From NCBI GenBank assembly GCA_017480185.1, contig JAFVBC010000031.1:1-64000 (forward strand): a stretch of DNA of 64,000 nucleotides, read 5' to 3'. Position numbers and translations under genes: made by a program. Under the pieces are notes generated by a model that saw only the letters and a program-made list of their open reading frames with translations, had not been told where the DNA came from and made no database searches. Shown piece by piece: positions 49,306 to 58,444 of this stretch (within the stretch, counting starts at the first letter, position 1; the number at the start of each line of letters is the position of its first letter). Source of the DNA: Bacteroidales bacterium (lineage in GTDB: Bacteria; Bacteroidota; Bacteroidia; Bacteroidales; P3).

Positions 49306-51963
49306 ATGAATAAGATGCTACTCATTGACGGAATGGCTGTGGTGTATAGAGCATACTATGCCCTAAACCGAGCCCCTCGAATAAATTCCAAAGGACAGAA
49401 CACTTCGGCAATACTTGGTTTTACCACCACTTTATATGACCTAATTAAAAACCTACAGCCAACTCATGTAGGAGTAGCATTTGATCTTCCCAAACCGACA
49501 TTCAGACACGAGTTATACCCTCAATACAAAGCCAACAGGGATGCTATGCCAGAGGTTGTGCAACAAAGTATACCTTGGATACACGACATTATTTCTGCTT
49601 TTAGAATCCCCCTACTTACATGCGAGGGATATGAGGCAGATGATATAATTGGCACAATCTCGCATCAAGCAGATGAGGCACAATTTGGTGATATTATACT
49701 TGTTTCCCCTGACAAAGATTTTGCCCAACTCGTAACACCAAATGTTAGATTGTACAGATTTGGAAGAATGGGCAAACCTGATCAAATCATGGGAGTCAGT
49801 GAAGTTTTGGAAAAATTCAGCATTTCAGAATGTTCACAAGTAATTGATTTATTGGGCTTATGGGGTGATAGTTCGGACAATATCCCGGGGGTACCTGGAA
49901 TTGGTGAGAAGACAGCCAAGAAGTTGATTGCGCAATTTGGTTCTATTGAGGAGTTGGTTGACAACACAACCGAGATAAAGAACCAGAAAACACGGGCTCT
50001 AATAGAGAATAATCGTGACAGTGCTCTATTTTCTAAAAAACTTGCCACAATTTGTCTTGATGCTCCGATAGATATATCCATTGATAATTTGAAGTTAGAA
50101 AAACCAGACTACAAGCACCTAAAAGAGCTTACGGATCAACTTGAATTTAGAAATTTTGCAAAAAGGGTTTTTACGGACTTAAGTTTATCTGAGCCATCAC
50201 AGATTAACGCTTTCAGTAGCGATTTCAAGGGAGAAAACGTTAAACTACAAAGTTCCGCAGTCAAAGTAGCGACTTTGTTTGATAATATCGAGCCCATTGA
50301 AGAGGCTCCACAAACAGAGTGCGATTTATTAACAGTAGATGTACTATCACACCTTAAGGGCAAAGACATCGCTATTGCATTTGACGGAGCAAACATACTA
50401 CTTGCCGAAAATGCAGACAATATTTGGAAATGTGCCGTTGGAAATTTACCCTTAGAATCATTTCAAGACCTAATTGCAGATGCAGATAAAACCACCATTT
50501 GTTTCGATGTCAAAAATCTCAAATATGCACTTCAAGAACTGGGCTGTACTATAGGGGGGTACGTTTTTGATATACAATTATCTCATTACCTTATTGATGC
50601 AGAAGCACGACACTCTTTTGACTACATATGCTCGGCATACTTGAATTATAATACCACTAATGCTATCCAAAAAATCTCCGCTCTTTGGCAACTATATCCT
50701 ATCTTGCTATCAAAAATGAGGGAGGCAAATTTGGAGAATATATACAACACTGTTGAATATCCTCTTGTAGACGTTCTAATATCAATGGAGCAGGAGGGTG
50801 TTCGGATTGACAAGGATGCGCTCAATGAGTATTCTATCAAGCTTAATACAGAACGGCAATCTATAGAAAACAAGATATTTGCACTTGCTGGTGGATCTTT
50901 CAACATAAATTCACCAAGACAATTAGGAGATATTTTATACGAAAAACTTAAAGTAACCGAAAAACCTCCTCGTACTGCCACACACCAGTACTCTACAGCA
51001 GAAGAGACTCTCTCAAAACTATCTACTAAACATTCCATCATTCCTCTCATTCTTGAGTACCGTTCAATAAACAAACTTTTGGGAACTTATACCGATTCTT
51101 TCCCGAAACTCATCAATCCAGCTTCTAACAGGTTACATACCGTATACAACCAAACCATCACTGCCACTGGTCGACTATCTTCCTCCAACCCAAACCTACA
51201 GAACATCCCCATAAGAAATGAGCGCGGAAGAGAGATTCGCAAAGCATTTGTACCAAGAGATGACTGCCATTTGTTATTGGCGGCAGATTATTCTCAAATA
51301 GAACTCCGAATAATAGCTTCGTTGGCACACGATCAACACATGATACAAGCTTTTAATAATGGTATTGACATTCACGCCTCAACAGCATCAAAAATATACC
51401 GTATTCCTGTTGATCAAGTAAGCAAAGACCAGCGAAGAAACGCCAAAAGTGTTAATTTTGGCATAATTTATGGCATATCATCGTTTGGATTGTCTCAACA
51501 GTTGAACATTTCAAGAAAAGAGGCTGCAAATCTGATAGAGCAATATTACCTACAATACCCCAGTATAAAAGATTTTATAAACGCAAGTGTTGAGTTTGCA
51601 CGTACATATGGCTATGCACAAACGATCTTGGGACGCAGACGCTATCTACCCGACATTAACTCTCGAAATGCCGCAGCTCGCTCGTTTGCAGAGCGCAATG
51701 CTGTAAATATGCCCATTCAAGGCACTTCGGCAGACATGATAAAATTGGCCATGATTGCCATACACAAAAGGTTGAAGGAGAACAATCTACAATCTAAAAT
51801 GATACTTCAAGTGCATGATGAGCTTGTCATAGATATGCCTCGGCACGAAGAACCTATCATCCGACAAATAGTAGCCACAGAAATGAAGAGGGCCATGCCT
51901 CTTGATGGACTTGAAATTGAAGTGGGAATTGAAGTGGGGGAAAACTGGCTTGAAGCCCATTAA
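49306..51963 (+). CDS. polA: DNA polymerase I
   Basis: An 885-residue family A polymerase for Okazaki maturation and repair. The N-terminal 5'-3' exonuclease has AFDLPKPTFRH, EGYEADDIIGT and SPDKDFAQLV, and an H3TH (GVPGIGEKTAKKLI). The polymerase shows motif A DYSQIELRI, motif B RRNAKSVNFGIIYGIS and motif C VHDEL. The intermediate 3'-5' exonuclease region (about 330-480) lacks the DxE motif, so proofreading is probably lost. Codons are more A+T-rich than in neighbouring genes. Confidence 0.95.
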   Translation: MNKMLLIDGMAVVYRAYYALNRAPRINSKGQNTSAILGFTTTLYDLIKNLQPTHVGVAFDLPKPTFRHELYPQYKANRDAMPEVVQQSIPWIHDIISAFRIPLLTCEGYEADDIIGTISHQADEAQFGDIILVSPDKDFAQLVTPNVRLYRFGRMGKPDQIMGVSEVLEKFSISECSQVIDLLGLWGDSSDNIPGVPGIGEKTAKKLIAQFGSIEELVDNTTEIKNQKTRALIENNRDSALFSKKLATICLDAPIDISIDNLKLEKPDYKHLKELTDQLEFRNFAKRVFTDLSLSEPSQINAFSSDFKGENVKLQSSAVKVATLFDNIEPIEEAPQTECDLLTVDVLSHLKGKDIAIAFDGANILLAENADNIWKCAVGNLPLESFQDLIADADKTTICFDVKNLKYALQELGCTIGGYVFDIQLSHYLIDAEARHSFDYICSAYLNYNTTNAIQKISALWQLYPILLSKMREANLENIYNTVEYPLVDVLISMEQEGVRIDKDALNEYSIKLNTERQSIENKIFALAGGSFNINSPRQLGDILYEKLKVTEKPPRTATHQYSTAEETLSKLSTKHSIIPLILEYRSINKLLGTYTDSFPKLINPASNRLHTVYNQTITATGRLSSSNPNLQNIPIRNERGREIRKAFVPRDDCHLLLAADYSQIELRIIASLAHDQHMIQAFNNGIDIHASTASKIYRIPVDQVSKDQRRNAKSVNFGIIYGISSFGLSQQLNISRKEAANLIEQYYLQYPSIKDFINASVEFARTYGYAQTILGRRRYLPDINSRNAAARSFAERNAVNMPIQGTSADMIKLAMIAIHKRLKENNLQSKMILQVHDELVIDMPRHEEPIIRQIVATEMKRAMPLDGLEIEVGIEVGENWLEAH

Positions 51964-52032
51964 AAACGGATGTATATGCCTACATATTTTGGATATATCA
52001 ACGCGTTATGGCACTCAAAAAAAGGTGCTACG

Positions 52033-53166
52033 ATGCGTTTTTTTATAATCATAGCAATATTCCTCCTGTCAAGCAGACAAAACATTGCCCAACAACCATG
52101 GAATTATGCGTCATTGCAAGATGCATACACCGACAAAACATATCTTTTAGAACCACCTGACGAAATAAAGCAACAAATACATGGCCTATCTTTTAACACA
52201 ACCTATTTCATTTCAGGCCCTTATAAAGGATTTGGCCAACACAAAATAAGATTTCAAAACCAAGATATAAACGTTCTGCTATCAGAGAAACTGGCCACTC
52301 AACTACTCCCTTACATGGTATCGTGTAACTATTGGGATCAGCGATATACACAAGTTCTACAATGGACTTTCCTCAATACCAGCAATGCCTCCAGTCTTAT
52401 TGAATTTGATAGCAGCGACTCTCGTTATCAACGCTATATACCTATTGTGTGGTTGGGATACGAGTTTCAACCCTCAGAACAATTCCCGATAGTTTTCAAT
52501 ATAAGAACCAATACTCAACATAAGCAAAGGCTCACGCTTGCAGCTGTTGACCGACTGGCAGAATGGGGAGCATTTGCCAATGATGCGACCCAACAGGCAT
52601 TTGAACGTAACCGACAGCAACAACAGCAACAACAACGTTTACAAAATCAGGCTCTAACCAATCAACTTGACTCAATAGATAACATGCGTCAAATCATAAC
52701 TCAACGTGCCGATAGCATATCGCATCGCATGATGTTAGATTCTATTGCGCGAGAGGAGGAGATTACACGGCAAGAAGTTGAGCAGACCAAGAAAAAAATG
52801 ATGCAGGAAGAGTTATTCCTATTCAGCATAAAACCCGCCCATAGCGATTACATGTTTGGGTTGGAATTTAACTTCTTTAACTGCTATGCAAAAACAATAT
52901 CAAAAATAGAGATTGCAGTATCTCCATACGATGACCACATGAGGTTACAAACCGATAAATTTGGCCGCCGTACACGTGACATCCGTTGCATGGGTCCCAT
53001 TGACAGTGGTTTCCCCGCACAGTACACTTTTGATGAATTGTTTTGGGACGAAGCTAGAAAAATAAAGGTGTTGCAGGTAAGTAGTATCATCCTTTATTTT
53101 ACAGATGGTACACACCGCACATTCAATGGGCATAAACGTATAATGAGACATAGTCTTAGCAAATAA
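52033..53166 (+). CDS. Secreted protein of unknown function with a Gln-rich coiled coil
   Basis: A 377-residue protein that I do not recognise. ATG 52033 gives a good signal peptide (MRFFIIIAIFLLSSRQNIAQ); an upstream ATG adds 21 unlikely residues. After a beta-rich N-terminal part, residues 200-265 are a predicted coiled coil that starts with RNRQQQQQQQRLQNQ, encoded by CAA/CAG codons, then a second beta-rich part. It follows polA by 69 nt and precedes the C10 protease by 27 nt. It is likely periplasmic; no sorting domain is seen. Confidence 0.7.
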   Translation: MRFFIIIAIFLLSSRQNIAQQPWNYASLQDAYTDKTYLLEPPDEIKQQIHGLSFNTTYFISGPYKGFGQHKIRFQNQDINVLLSEKLATQLLPYMVSCNYWDQRYTQVLQWTFLNTSNASSLIEFDSSDSRYQRYIPIVWLGYEFQPSEQFPIVFNIRTNTQHKQRLTLAAVDRLAEWGAFANDATQQAFERNRQQQQQQQRLQNQALTNQLDSIDNMRQIITQRADSISHRMMLDSIAREEEITRQEVEQTKKKMMQEELFLFSIKPAHSDYMFGLEFNFFNCYAKTISKIEIAVSPYDDHMRLQTDKFGRRTRDIRCMGPIDSGFPAQYTFDELFWDEARKIKVLQVSSIILYFTDGTHRTFNGHKRIMRHSLSK

Positions 53167-53193
53167 TATCGAGAAAATAAATAACCCTCCATT

Positions 53194-56040
53194 ATGAAGA
53201 AAATCTTATCCTTGTTTTGTGTGTTGGCAATGGCTTCGCTGGTCACAGCAGGTCCAGTCAACCAACAAACAGCCGAGCGTGTGGCACGCAATTTTTGGAA
53301 TGCCCACCGCGACAAAGGTGTTGTACAACTTGATGTCCCCATGCTGGCTCTGCCTACACAATGGGATGCATTCTACATCTTTGTCCCCAATAAAGCTGAA
53401 GGCTTTGTGATTGTCTCTGCCGATGATGCTGTCACTCCAATTTTAGCCTATTCTTTTGATAGTCCAGCAAACGATACTCCGAATCCAGAGGTAAGTTACT
53501 GGCTCTCATGCTATCAAGAGCAAATTGAGATCTGTCGTACACAAAACCAGCAGCCAACAGCTGAAATCACCAAAGACTGGAACTCCTACGTCACTGGTCA
53601 GATAGATCCACAACCATTGACAGCTGTCAGTCCATTGCTCACTACCAATTGGGATCAATCACCAAACTACAACAAGTTCTGTCCCTACAACAGCAACTAT
53701 AGCCAACTCACCGTGGTGGGATGCGTTGCAACAGCCATGGCACAGATTATGAAATACTGGAATTACCCAGTTACAGGTCGTCGCAACTACAGTTACACTC
53801 GTAGCCCTTACGGAACCATCGCTGTCAATTTTGCCACCGCAGTGTACGATTGGGGCAATATGCCGAACAGCATCTCCTCAACATCCCCCACAGCAAAAAT
53901 TGATGCCGTCGCACTGTTAAGTTACCATTGTGGAGTCGCAGTCAGAATGAGTTATGATGTATCTGCAAACGGTGGTAGCGGAGCCTACATGTGCAGTAGT
54001 TCATCCACCCCCAGCTCACAAAATGCCTTTGTCAACTACTTTGGCTACTCAAGCAACCTTACCAGTCGCTACCGTAGCAATACATCAGAAAGCGTATGGA
54101 ATTCTTTGGTCAAAGCCGAAATTGATGCAAATCGTCCTGTTATGTATGTAGGTTACGACAGCAGTGCTGGACATTGCTTTGTGTGCGATGGTTACAATAG
54201 TAATGAAAAATACCATTTCAACTGGGGATGGAGTGGCGCATACAATGGCTATTACTACCTCAATGCACTTAACCTTGGCGGTGGTGGCACTGGATCTAAC
54301 TCCACATACACATTCAATATGGGACAGCAAATTCTCCTAAACCTCTACCCAGGTTCAATTGCGCCTGAATTTGCTACCACAGCAGCCGACATCATATCTT
54401 CTTTCCCTTACACAATGGACTTCGATGGCGACATATCTCGCCTAAAATATGCCAATTATGATGCCGATGGGGTACAATGGACTGTTGCCAACAATTCAGG
54501 TATAAACGGTAGTAAGGCTGCCATGGTCGGACGTGGGGAGAAAGCTGATGACTGGATTGTGCTTCCTGCTATCGCCACCGCAGGCACCTACACCATATCA
54601 TGGAAAGCCAAAGCAGCTCTACAAGCCAACCCCGAAAGTTATCAAGTGTGGATTGGCGACTCTTTGATATATCGCGAAGCAATCACAAACACCTCATTTA
54701 CCGAACGCTCCACTACTTTCCATGTAGCAGCCAACGACACCGTGCGAGTAGCTTTTCGTTACATTAGCGAAGGTAAGAGTGCCTTTACAATAGACGATGT
54801 GGTAATTAACAACGTCAGTTCTCCAACTCTCTACAACGTCAACCTCTCATCTGCAAGTTCAACAATGGGCACAGTCACCGGCTCTGGTCGATACACTATT
54901 GGTACAGCCGTAACCATTTCGGCTACAGCCAACAACGGTTATCGTTTCACACACTGGAGCGACAACGACAGCCTCAATCCTCGAACACTTATAGTTAGCA
55001 GCGACACTTCGCTTGTGGCAAACTTTGAGGCCTACACCCCCCCAGACACATGTGCCATTGCCTCATTCCCTTACCACATGAACTTCGATGGTGGACTTGA
55101 TTGCATACGCCTACGCGACAACAACGGCGACGGTGTAACTTGGAGCATCTACAGCGGACGTGGCTACAATGGTACACGTTGTGCTGGCATACAGGGTGCC
55201 CGCAACGCCGACGATTATTTATTCATGCCTGCTATCAACACACCCGACACCTACTATCTATCATGGAAAGCACGTGCCTACATGCGCACTTTTGCAGAGA
55301 AATACCAGGTCTATGTTGGCACAGAAATGCTTTTCAGCGAAAGCCTAAAAGACACCAATTACGTAGACCGTCAGGTAATATTTACTGTCGCTCCAGGGCA
55401 AAGCGTAAAAGTGCAATTCCGTTATATAGCCAACAACAAGAAATACCTATTCATTGACAACGTTGAAATTGGACGCTATGTAGCGCCTCTCTGCACCGAT
55501 GTCTTCCACGATACAGCAGTGCGTGCCTGTCAGAGTTATACATGGAAAGGCCAAACCTACACCACTACTGGCACATACACCCATACCAGTACAGGAGCTG
55601 TAACTGGTGGCTGCGACAGCACCTACCAACTGCGACTATTCCTCGGTCGCCCCACCTCCGATACCACCCGCGCTACACTTGACAGCACCACATTCACTTG
55701 GTGTGGCGAAGACTACACCTCCACGGGTATCTACACCAAGAACTACACCAACATCTATGGATGCGATAGTATAAAAGTACTTATTCTAACAGACAAACTA
55801 AGCATCAATGACATAGAGCCAAACAATATCCACGTCTACCCCAACCCAACCAGTGGAGAACTAAACATAAGCGACATCGAGCCATCGGCAACAATTGAAG
55901 TTATTGACCAAACCGGGCGCACCGTGCTTAAAACACAAGGCACCACCGGCTTGTCATTACGCACCTTCCCCGAAGGCATATACTTCCTACGTATCACCGA
56001 TTGCAACGGCACACACATCGCCCGTGTGGTGAAACAATAG
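53194..56040 (+). CDS. T9SS-exported C10 family cysteine protease
   Basis: A 948-residue secreted protease. Order: signal peptide (1-19); Spi/SpeB-type propeptide (about 20-135); C10 (streptopain) peptidase with Cys177 in VVGCVATAMAQIM and His327 in AGHCFVCDGY; cleaved-adhesin-like domain 1 (about 400-550); a bacterial-repeat InlB-like module (about 550-610, HWSDND); cleaved-adhesin-like domain 2 (about 615-770); a cysteine-containing spacer; and a type A sorting domain (IHVYPNPTSGELNI ... GIYFLRI) ending KQ. Its architecture resembles interpain and periodontain-like proteases joined to gingipain adhesin domains. Export needs the T9SS, of which PorQ is encoded here. A strong terminator follows. 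Confidence 0.93.
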   Translation: MKKILSLFCVLAMASLVTAGPVNQQTAERVARNFWNAHRDKGVVQLDVPMLALPTQWDAFYIFVPNKAEGFVIVSADDAVTPILAYSFDSPANDTPNPEVSYWLSCYQEQIEICRTQNQQPTAEITKDWNSYVTGQIDPQPLTAVSPLLTTNWDQSPNYNKFCPYNSNYSQLTVVGCVATAMAQIMKYWNYPVTGRRNYSYTRSPYGTIAVNFATAVYDWGNMPNSISSTSPTAKIDAVALLSYHCGVAVRMSYDVSANGGSGAYMCSSSSTPSSQNAFVNYFGYSSNLTSRYRSNTSESVWNSLVKAEIDANRPVMYVGYDSSAGHCFVCDGYNSNEKYHFNWGWSGAYNGYYYLNALNLGGGGTGSNSTYTFNMGQQILLNLYPGSIAPEFATTAADIISSFPYTMDFDGDISRLKYANYDADGVQWTVANNSGINGSKAAMVGRGEKADDWIVLPAIATAGTYTISWKAKAALQANPESYQVWIGDSLIYREAITNTSFTERSTTFHVAANDTVRVAFRYISEGKSAFTIDDVVINNVSSPTLYNVNLSSASSTMGTVTGSGRYTIGTAVTISATANNGYRFTHWSDNDSLNPRTLIVSSDTSLVANFEAYTPPDTCAIASFPYHMNFDGGLDCIRLRDNNGDGVTWSIYSGRGYNGTRCAGIQGARNADDYLFMPAINTPDTYYLSWKARAYMRTFAEKYQVYVGTEMLFSESLKDTNYVDRQVIFTVAPGQSVKVQFRYIANNKKYLFIDNVEIGRYVAPLCTDVFHDTAVRACQSYTWKGQTYTTTGTYTHTSTGAVTGGCDSTYQLRLFLGRPTSDTTRATLDSTTFTWCGEDYTSTGIYTKNYTNIYGCDSIKVLILTDKLSINDIEPNNIHVYPNPTSGELNISDIEPSATIEVIDQTGRTVLKTQGTTGLSLRTFPEGIYFLRITDCNGTHIARVVKQ

Positions 56041-56063
56041 ATTTCTGTCTCTACTCCATGAAA

Positions 56064-56110
56064 ATAAGCCAACGGCTGGTTTGACAAAGTCAAACCAGCC
56101 GTTGGCTTAT
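56064..56110. terminator. Terminator after the C10 protease gene
   Basis: A perfect 22-bp stem (56064-56085 with 56089-56110) with loop AAA. It could serve the plus-strand protease gene and the convergent minus-strand operon. Confidence 0.8.
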
Positions 56111-56131
56111 TGCACACACCGACTTTTTTTC

Positions 56132-56490
56132 TCACTCGCAAATGCAACAGCTCCTACTTATGCAAGTACTATACACATTTGTACATTGATTTTCCGCAGG
56201 AACCCAACCCATAAAAAACTGTCCCAAATAATCATGTCCTTTAACCTTCACCTTTATCCAGGCGCCACCTTGTATATAAATCGCCAGCTTTGTAGAACGA
56301 TCAAACCAACCAGTACCATAAATCCAACGCTCATCCAATGAGATATAAGCCTTGACCTTAATCTATTTTTCGACTTTCCAATAAAATCAGAACCAGGAAA
56401 GCTCAGCATAAGCAAAGGGGTAAACATGTCGTCTTGTGCTTTCGACGTTGCCTCAAGGCCAGACATCTTCCCCCCCCCCTCCAATAAATA
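56132..56490 (-). pseudogene. Degenerate copy of the SH3-like secreted protein (family B)
   Basis: Two overlapping frames together match the B proteins at 57265-57789 and 59172-59708. FPGSDFIGKSKNR is in one frame and KVKAYISLDE ... TGWFDRS ... GHDYLGQFFMGW in another. The frames join if one base is restored near 56370, giving NRYKV. The middle third is shorter and the signal peptide is missing. A run of ten C (56470-56479; G on the coding strand) lies at the 5' end. It ends with a tail (CTNVYSTC) like that of the gene at 59729. Confidence 0.65.
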
Positions 56491-56552
56491 TTGTCTTGCT
56501 TCTTATTTGGTTCTATTCAATGTGTCACCTTAAACGATTTCACATCACCCTG

Positions 56553-57251
56553 TCATTTAAGTCGTTTGTATCCCACCAATGTCATAAACGATGAGCACAC
56601 CATTTCCATATCCTTCCGAGGAATATTGCAAAACAACAGGAGTCCCCCATCTACTATAGCAGTGTACACTTCCGCATCGCATTCTATTTTCTGCTTGGTA
56701 AGCTCCTCATCATGAATCATGTCTTTTTTACCTCTTTCCATCCTACCAATGATGATAAACGATGTCGAGTCAACTACGTATATAAATTCATCATTTCTTT
56801 GTCGAGCATTATAAAGTGCTTTAACAGACATTGGAATAGCCACCGAGTATGACCACACCACCCTCTCTTCTCTATCGCATATAACAATTCTTGGCAACCA
56901 CGTAATCCTTCGACAATTCCTTATGTTATCTACCGATGTCAAACATAGAGCATACCTTAAGTCTACCCACGAATCATTAATAGTCTCAATAGCCCCATTC
57001 CATTCAGAAAACTCAGTATGGCTTAAATTACCACATCGCTCACTAATCATCCATCTCGTCGCCTTGAGCAAACTACTATCAATTGGGATGTTTTCATAAG
57101 ATAGCTCTTCATAATCGCCCCAAAAATCATCGTCTTCATACTCCTCACCAGGAAGACTTATTGCAAACGTATCATTTTCATTCTGAGCATTTGCAATCGC
57201 TATCATCCCCATCAAAAACACAAATGCAACAATACACTTCTTCATGCTCAT
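56553..57251 (-). CDS. Secreted protein of unknown function, family A copy 1
   Basis: A 232-residue exported protein (signal peptide KKCIVAFVFLMGMIAIANAQ). I do not recognise the family. The mature part begins acidic (GEEYEDDDFWGDYEE) and later has DSWVDLRYALCLTSVDN, VDSTSFIIIGRMERGKKDMI and a C-terminal MEMVCSSFMTLVGY. It is a duplicate of the gene at 58445-59158: signal peptides identical, C-terminal 70 residues nearly so, and the central part diverged. It follows its family B partner by 13 nt. The tandem arrangement suggests a two-protein module. Confidence 0.75.
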   Translation of the reverse strand: MSMKKCIVAFVFLMGMIAIANAQNENDTFAISLPGEEYEDDDFWGDYEELSYENIPIDSSLLKATRWMISERCGNLSHTEFSEWNGAIETINDSWVDLRYALCLTSVDNIRNCRRITWLPRIVICDREERVVWSYSVAIPMSVKALYNARQRNDEFIYVVDSTSFIIIGRMERGKKDMIHDEELTKQKIECDAEVYTAIVDGGLLLFCNIPRKDMEMVCSSFMTLVGYKRLK

Positions 57252-57264
57252 ATATTTTCTCCGT

Positions 57265-57789
57265 TCACTTCTTTTTTATTTTAAGACGAGGAACAGCGGG
57301 AGTTTGATGAGCCGGTGTCAACCACCCACGAAAAAATTGACCCAAAATATCGTATCCCTCTATCTTAAGCCACACACCATCAAAATCAATAACCTTGCAC
57401 CGTTGGTCATACACGTAAATATAAGAGAAGTCGGCATCTCTTGATGGCTGCCACCTGAGTTTTTCCCATCCTCCCATATAGAAATTCACATACGCCAATT
57501 CTCGGTCTATCCAGCCCGTATGAACCACTTTCTTTAGTAACTTATACCGTACCTCAACCTTATACCTATCTTTCGACTTCCCTATCAGAGAGAAATAAAC
57601 ATAGCTTTTCTTTGGAGCAAAAACAGGAAAGGCTTTAACACCTGCATTGCCAACGCTATCGTCATACACATAAACGCTATCAAACGTAATCTCCTCATAG
57701 TTCAAACTAACCAAGGGCTCAGTCTGACCATGAGCAGCAATTGCGCCACCTATCATAGCCACCAGTAAGAATAATGACTTATAATCCAT
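57265..57789 (-). CDS. Secreted SH3-like protein, family B copy 1
   Basis: A 174-residue exported protein with a signal peptide ending AHGQTEPL. ATG 57789 is preferred over the GTG six codons upstream. The mature part has VYVYDDSVGNAGVKAFPVF, then HTGWIDRELAYVNF and DFDGVWLKIEGYDILGQFF-RGWL. The GW-type turns and beta-rich pattern resemble bacterial SH3 domains; this is inference. It ends KIKKK. About 85 percent of residues by eye equal those of the copy at 59172-59708. It lies between the JAMM gene and the family A copy 1 gene. Confidence 0.75.
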   Translation of the reverse strand: MDYKSLFLLVAMIGGAIAAHGQTEPLVSLNYEEITFDSVYVYDDSVGNAGVKAFPVFAPKKSYVYFSLIGKSKDRYKVEVRYKLLKKVVHTGWIDRELAYVNFYMGGWEKLRWQPSRDADFSYIYVYDQRCKVIDFDGVWLKIEGYDILGQFFRGWLTPAHQTPAVPRLKIKKK

Positions 57790-57830
57790 ACGAATATTTT
57801 TTTTCACAGTACAACTAATTTTAGCGAAGA

Positions 57831-58349
57831 CTACCTATTGATTTTATCAACAAAATTCTTAAAGTCAATAATTGATGTATAGTATATATTTTTACAACTC
57901 GTTCTACGATAAAAACCAATGCGAGGTCTATAATCAGCAATTTGATTAGAATAGCCTTCGGGGGGTTTATTAAACACGTTTTTCCAACTTATGATTGCTC
58001 CCACATTGTCACGATAAAAAGACGTATTCAAATCTATATCCGAAGGCTCTTCGCAGCTTTCTTTAGCGGGCACCCTATTATCTATAACACCTTCCGTTGG
58101 ATGAGTATGAATAATATAGGCTGGTTTCTTTCCCAAAGCCCTAACTTCATCAAATACAGGTTGCCACTGACTTGTAGAGATACTACATTCTGATCCTTTT
58201 GCTATACTTGTACTACAACTACCGTCTGTCATGATTACAATACCTCGCTCTACTTTAATCTTGTTATTCAGATCCTTCGACAACAGTTCTATCTTTTCCA
58301 TCGCCTTACGGTTGGGTACAGTTACAAAATACTTTTCATCTTCAGACAT
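57831..58349 (-). CDS. JAMM/JAB-motif protein (possible isopeptidase or toxin-like domain)
   Basis: A 172-residue protein without a signal peptide, in contrast to its exported neighbours. IIHTHPTEG gives HxH (His81, His83), followed after 19 residues by PSDID (Ser103-x-x-Asp106); Glu34 in VERGIVIM sits where the JAMM glutamate is expected. Thus all zinc-site and catalytic residues of a JAMM metallopeptidase are present, but the spacing between HxH and Ser is longer than usual. An in-frame stop lies five codons before the ATG, so it is not the end of a longer frame. It may be a free-standing effector domain of the JAB type; this is unproven. Confidence 0.7.
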   Translation of the reverse strand: MSEDEKYFVTVPNRKAMEKIELLSKDLNNKIKVERGIVIMTDGSCSTSIAKGSECSISTSQWQPVFDEVRALGKKPAYIIHTHPTEGVIDNRVPAKESCEEPSDIDLNTSFYRDNVGAIISWKNVFNKPPEGYSNQIADYRPRIGFYRRTSCKNIYYTSIIDFKNFVDKINR

Positions 58350-58444
58350 ATCGCTGTACTTATATTATTCCCTCTAACTTCAAGATACTTTAAGCTTTCG
58401 CCTTCTTTTTATCACCACTCTTGATTGGTCCTAAATCATCCTTG

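Noticed and set aside
58350..58444. A short coding remnant upstream of the JAMM gene (frame reading KDDLGPIKSGDKKKAKA)
   Set aside because: Only about 23 codons between stops and no start codon; it could be a relic of a longer effector, but this cannot be supported.
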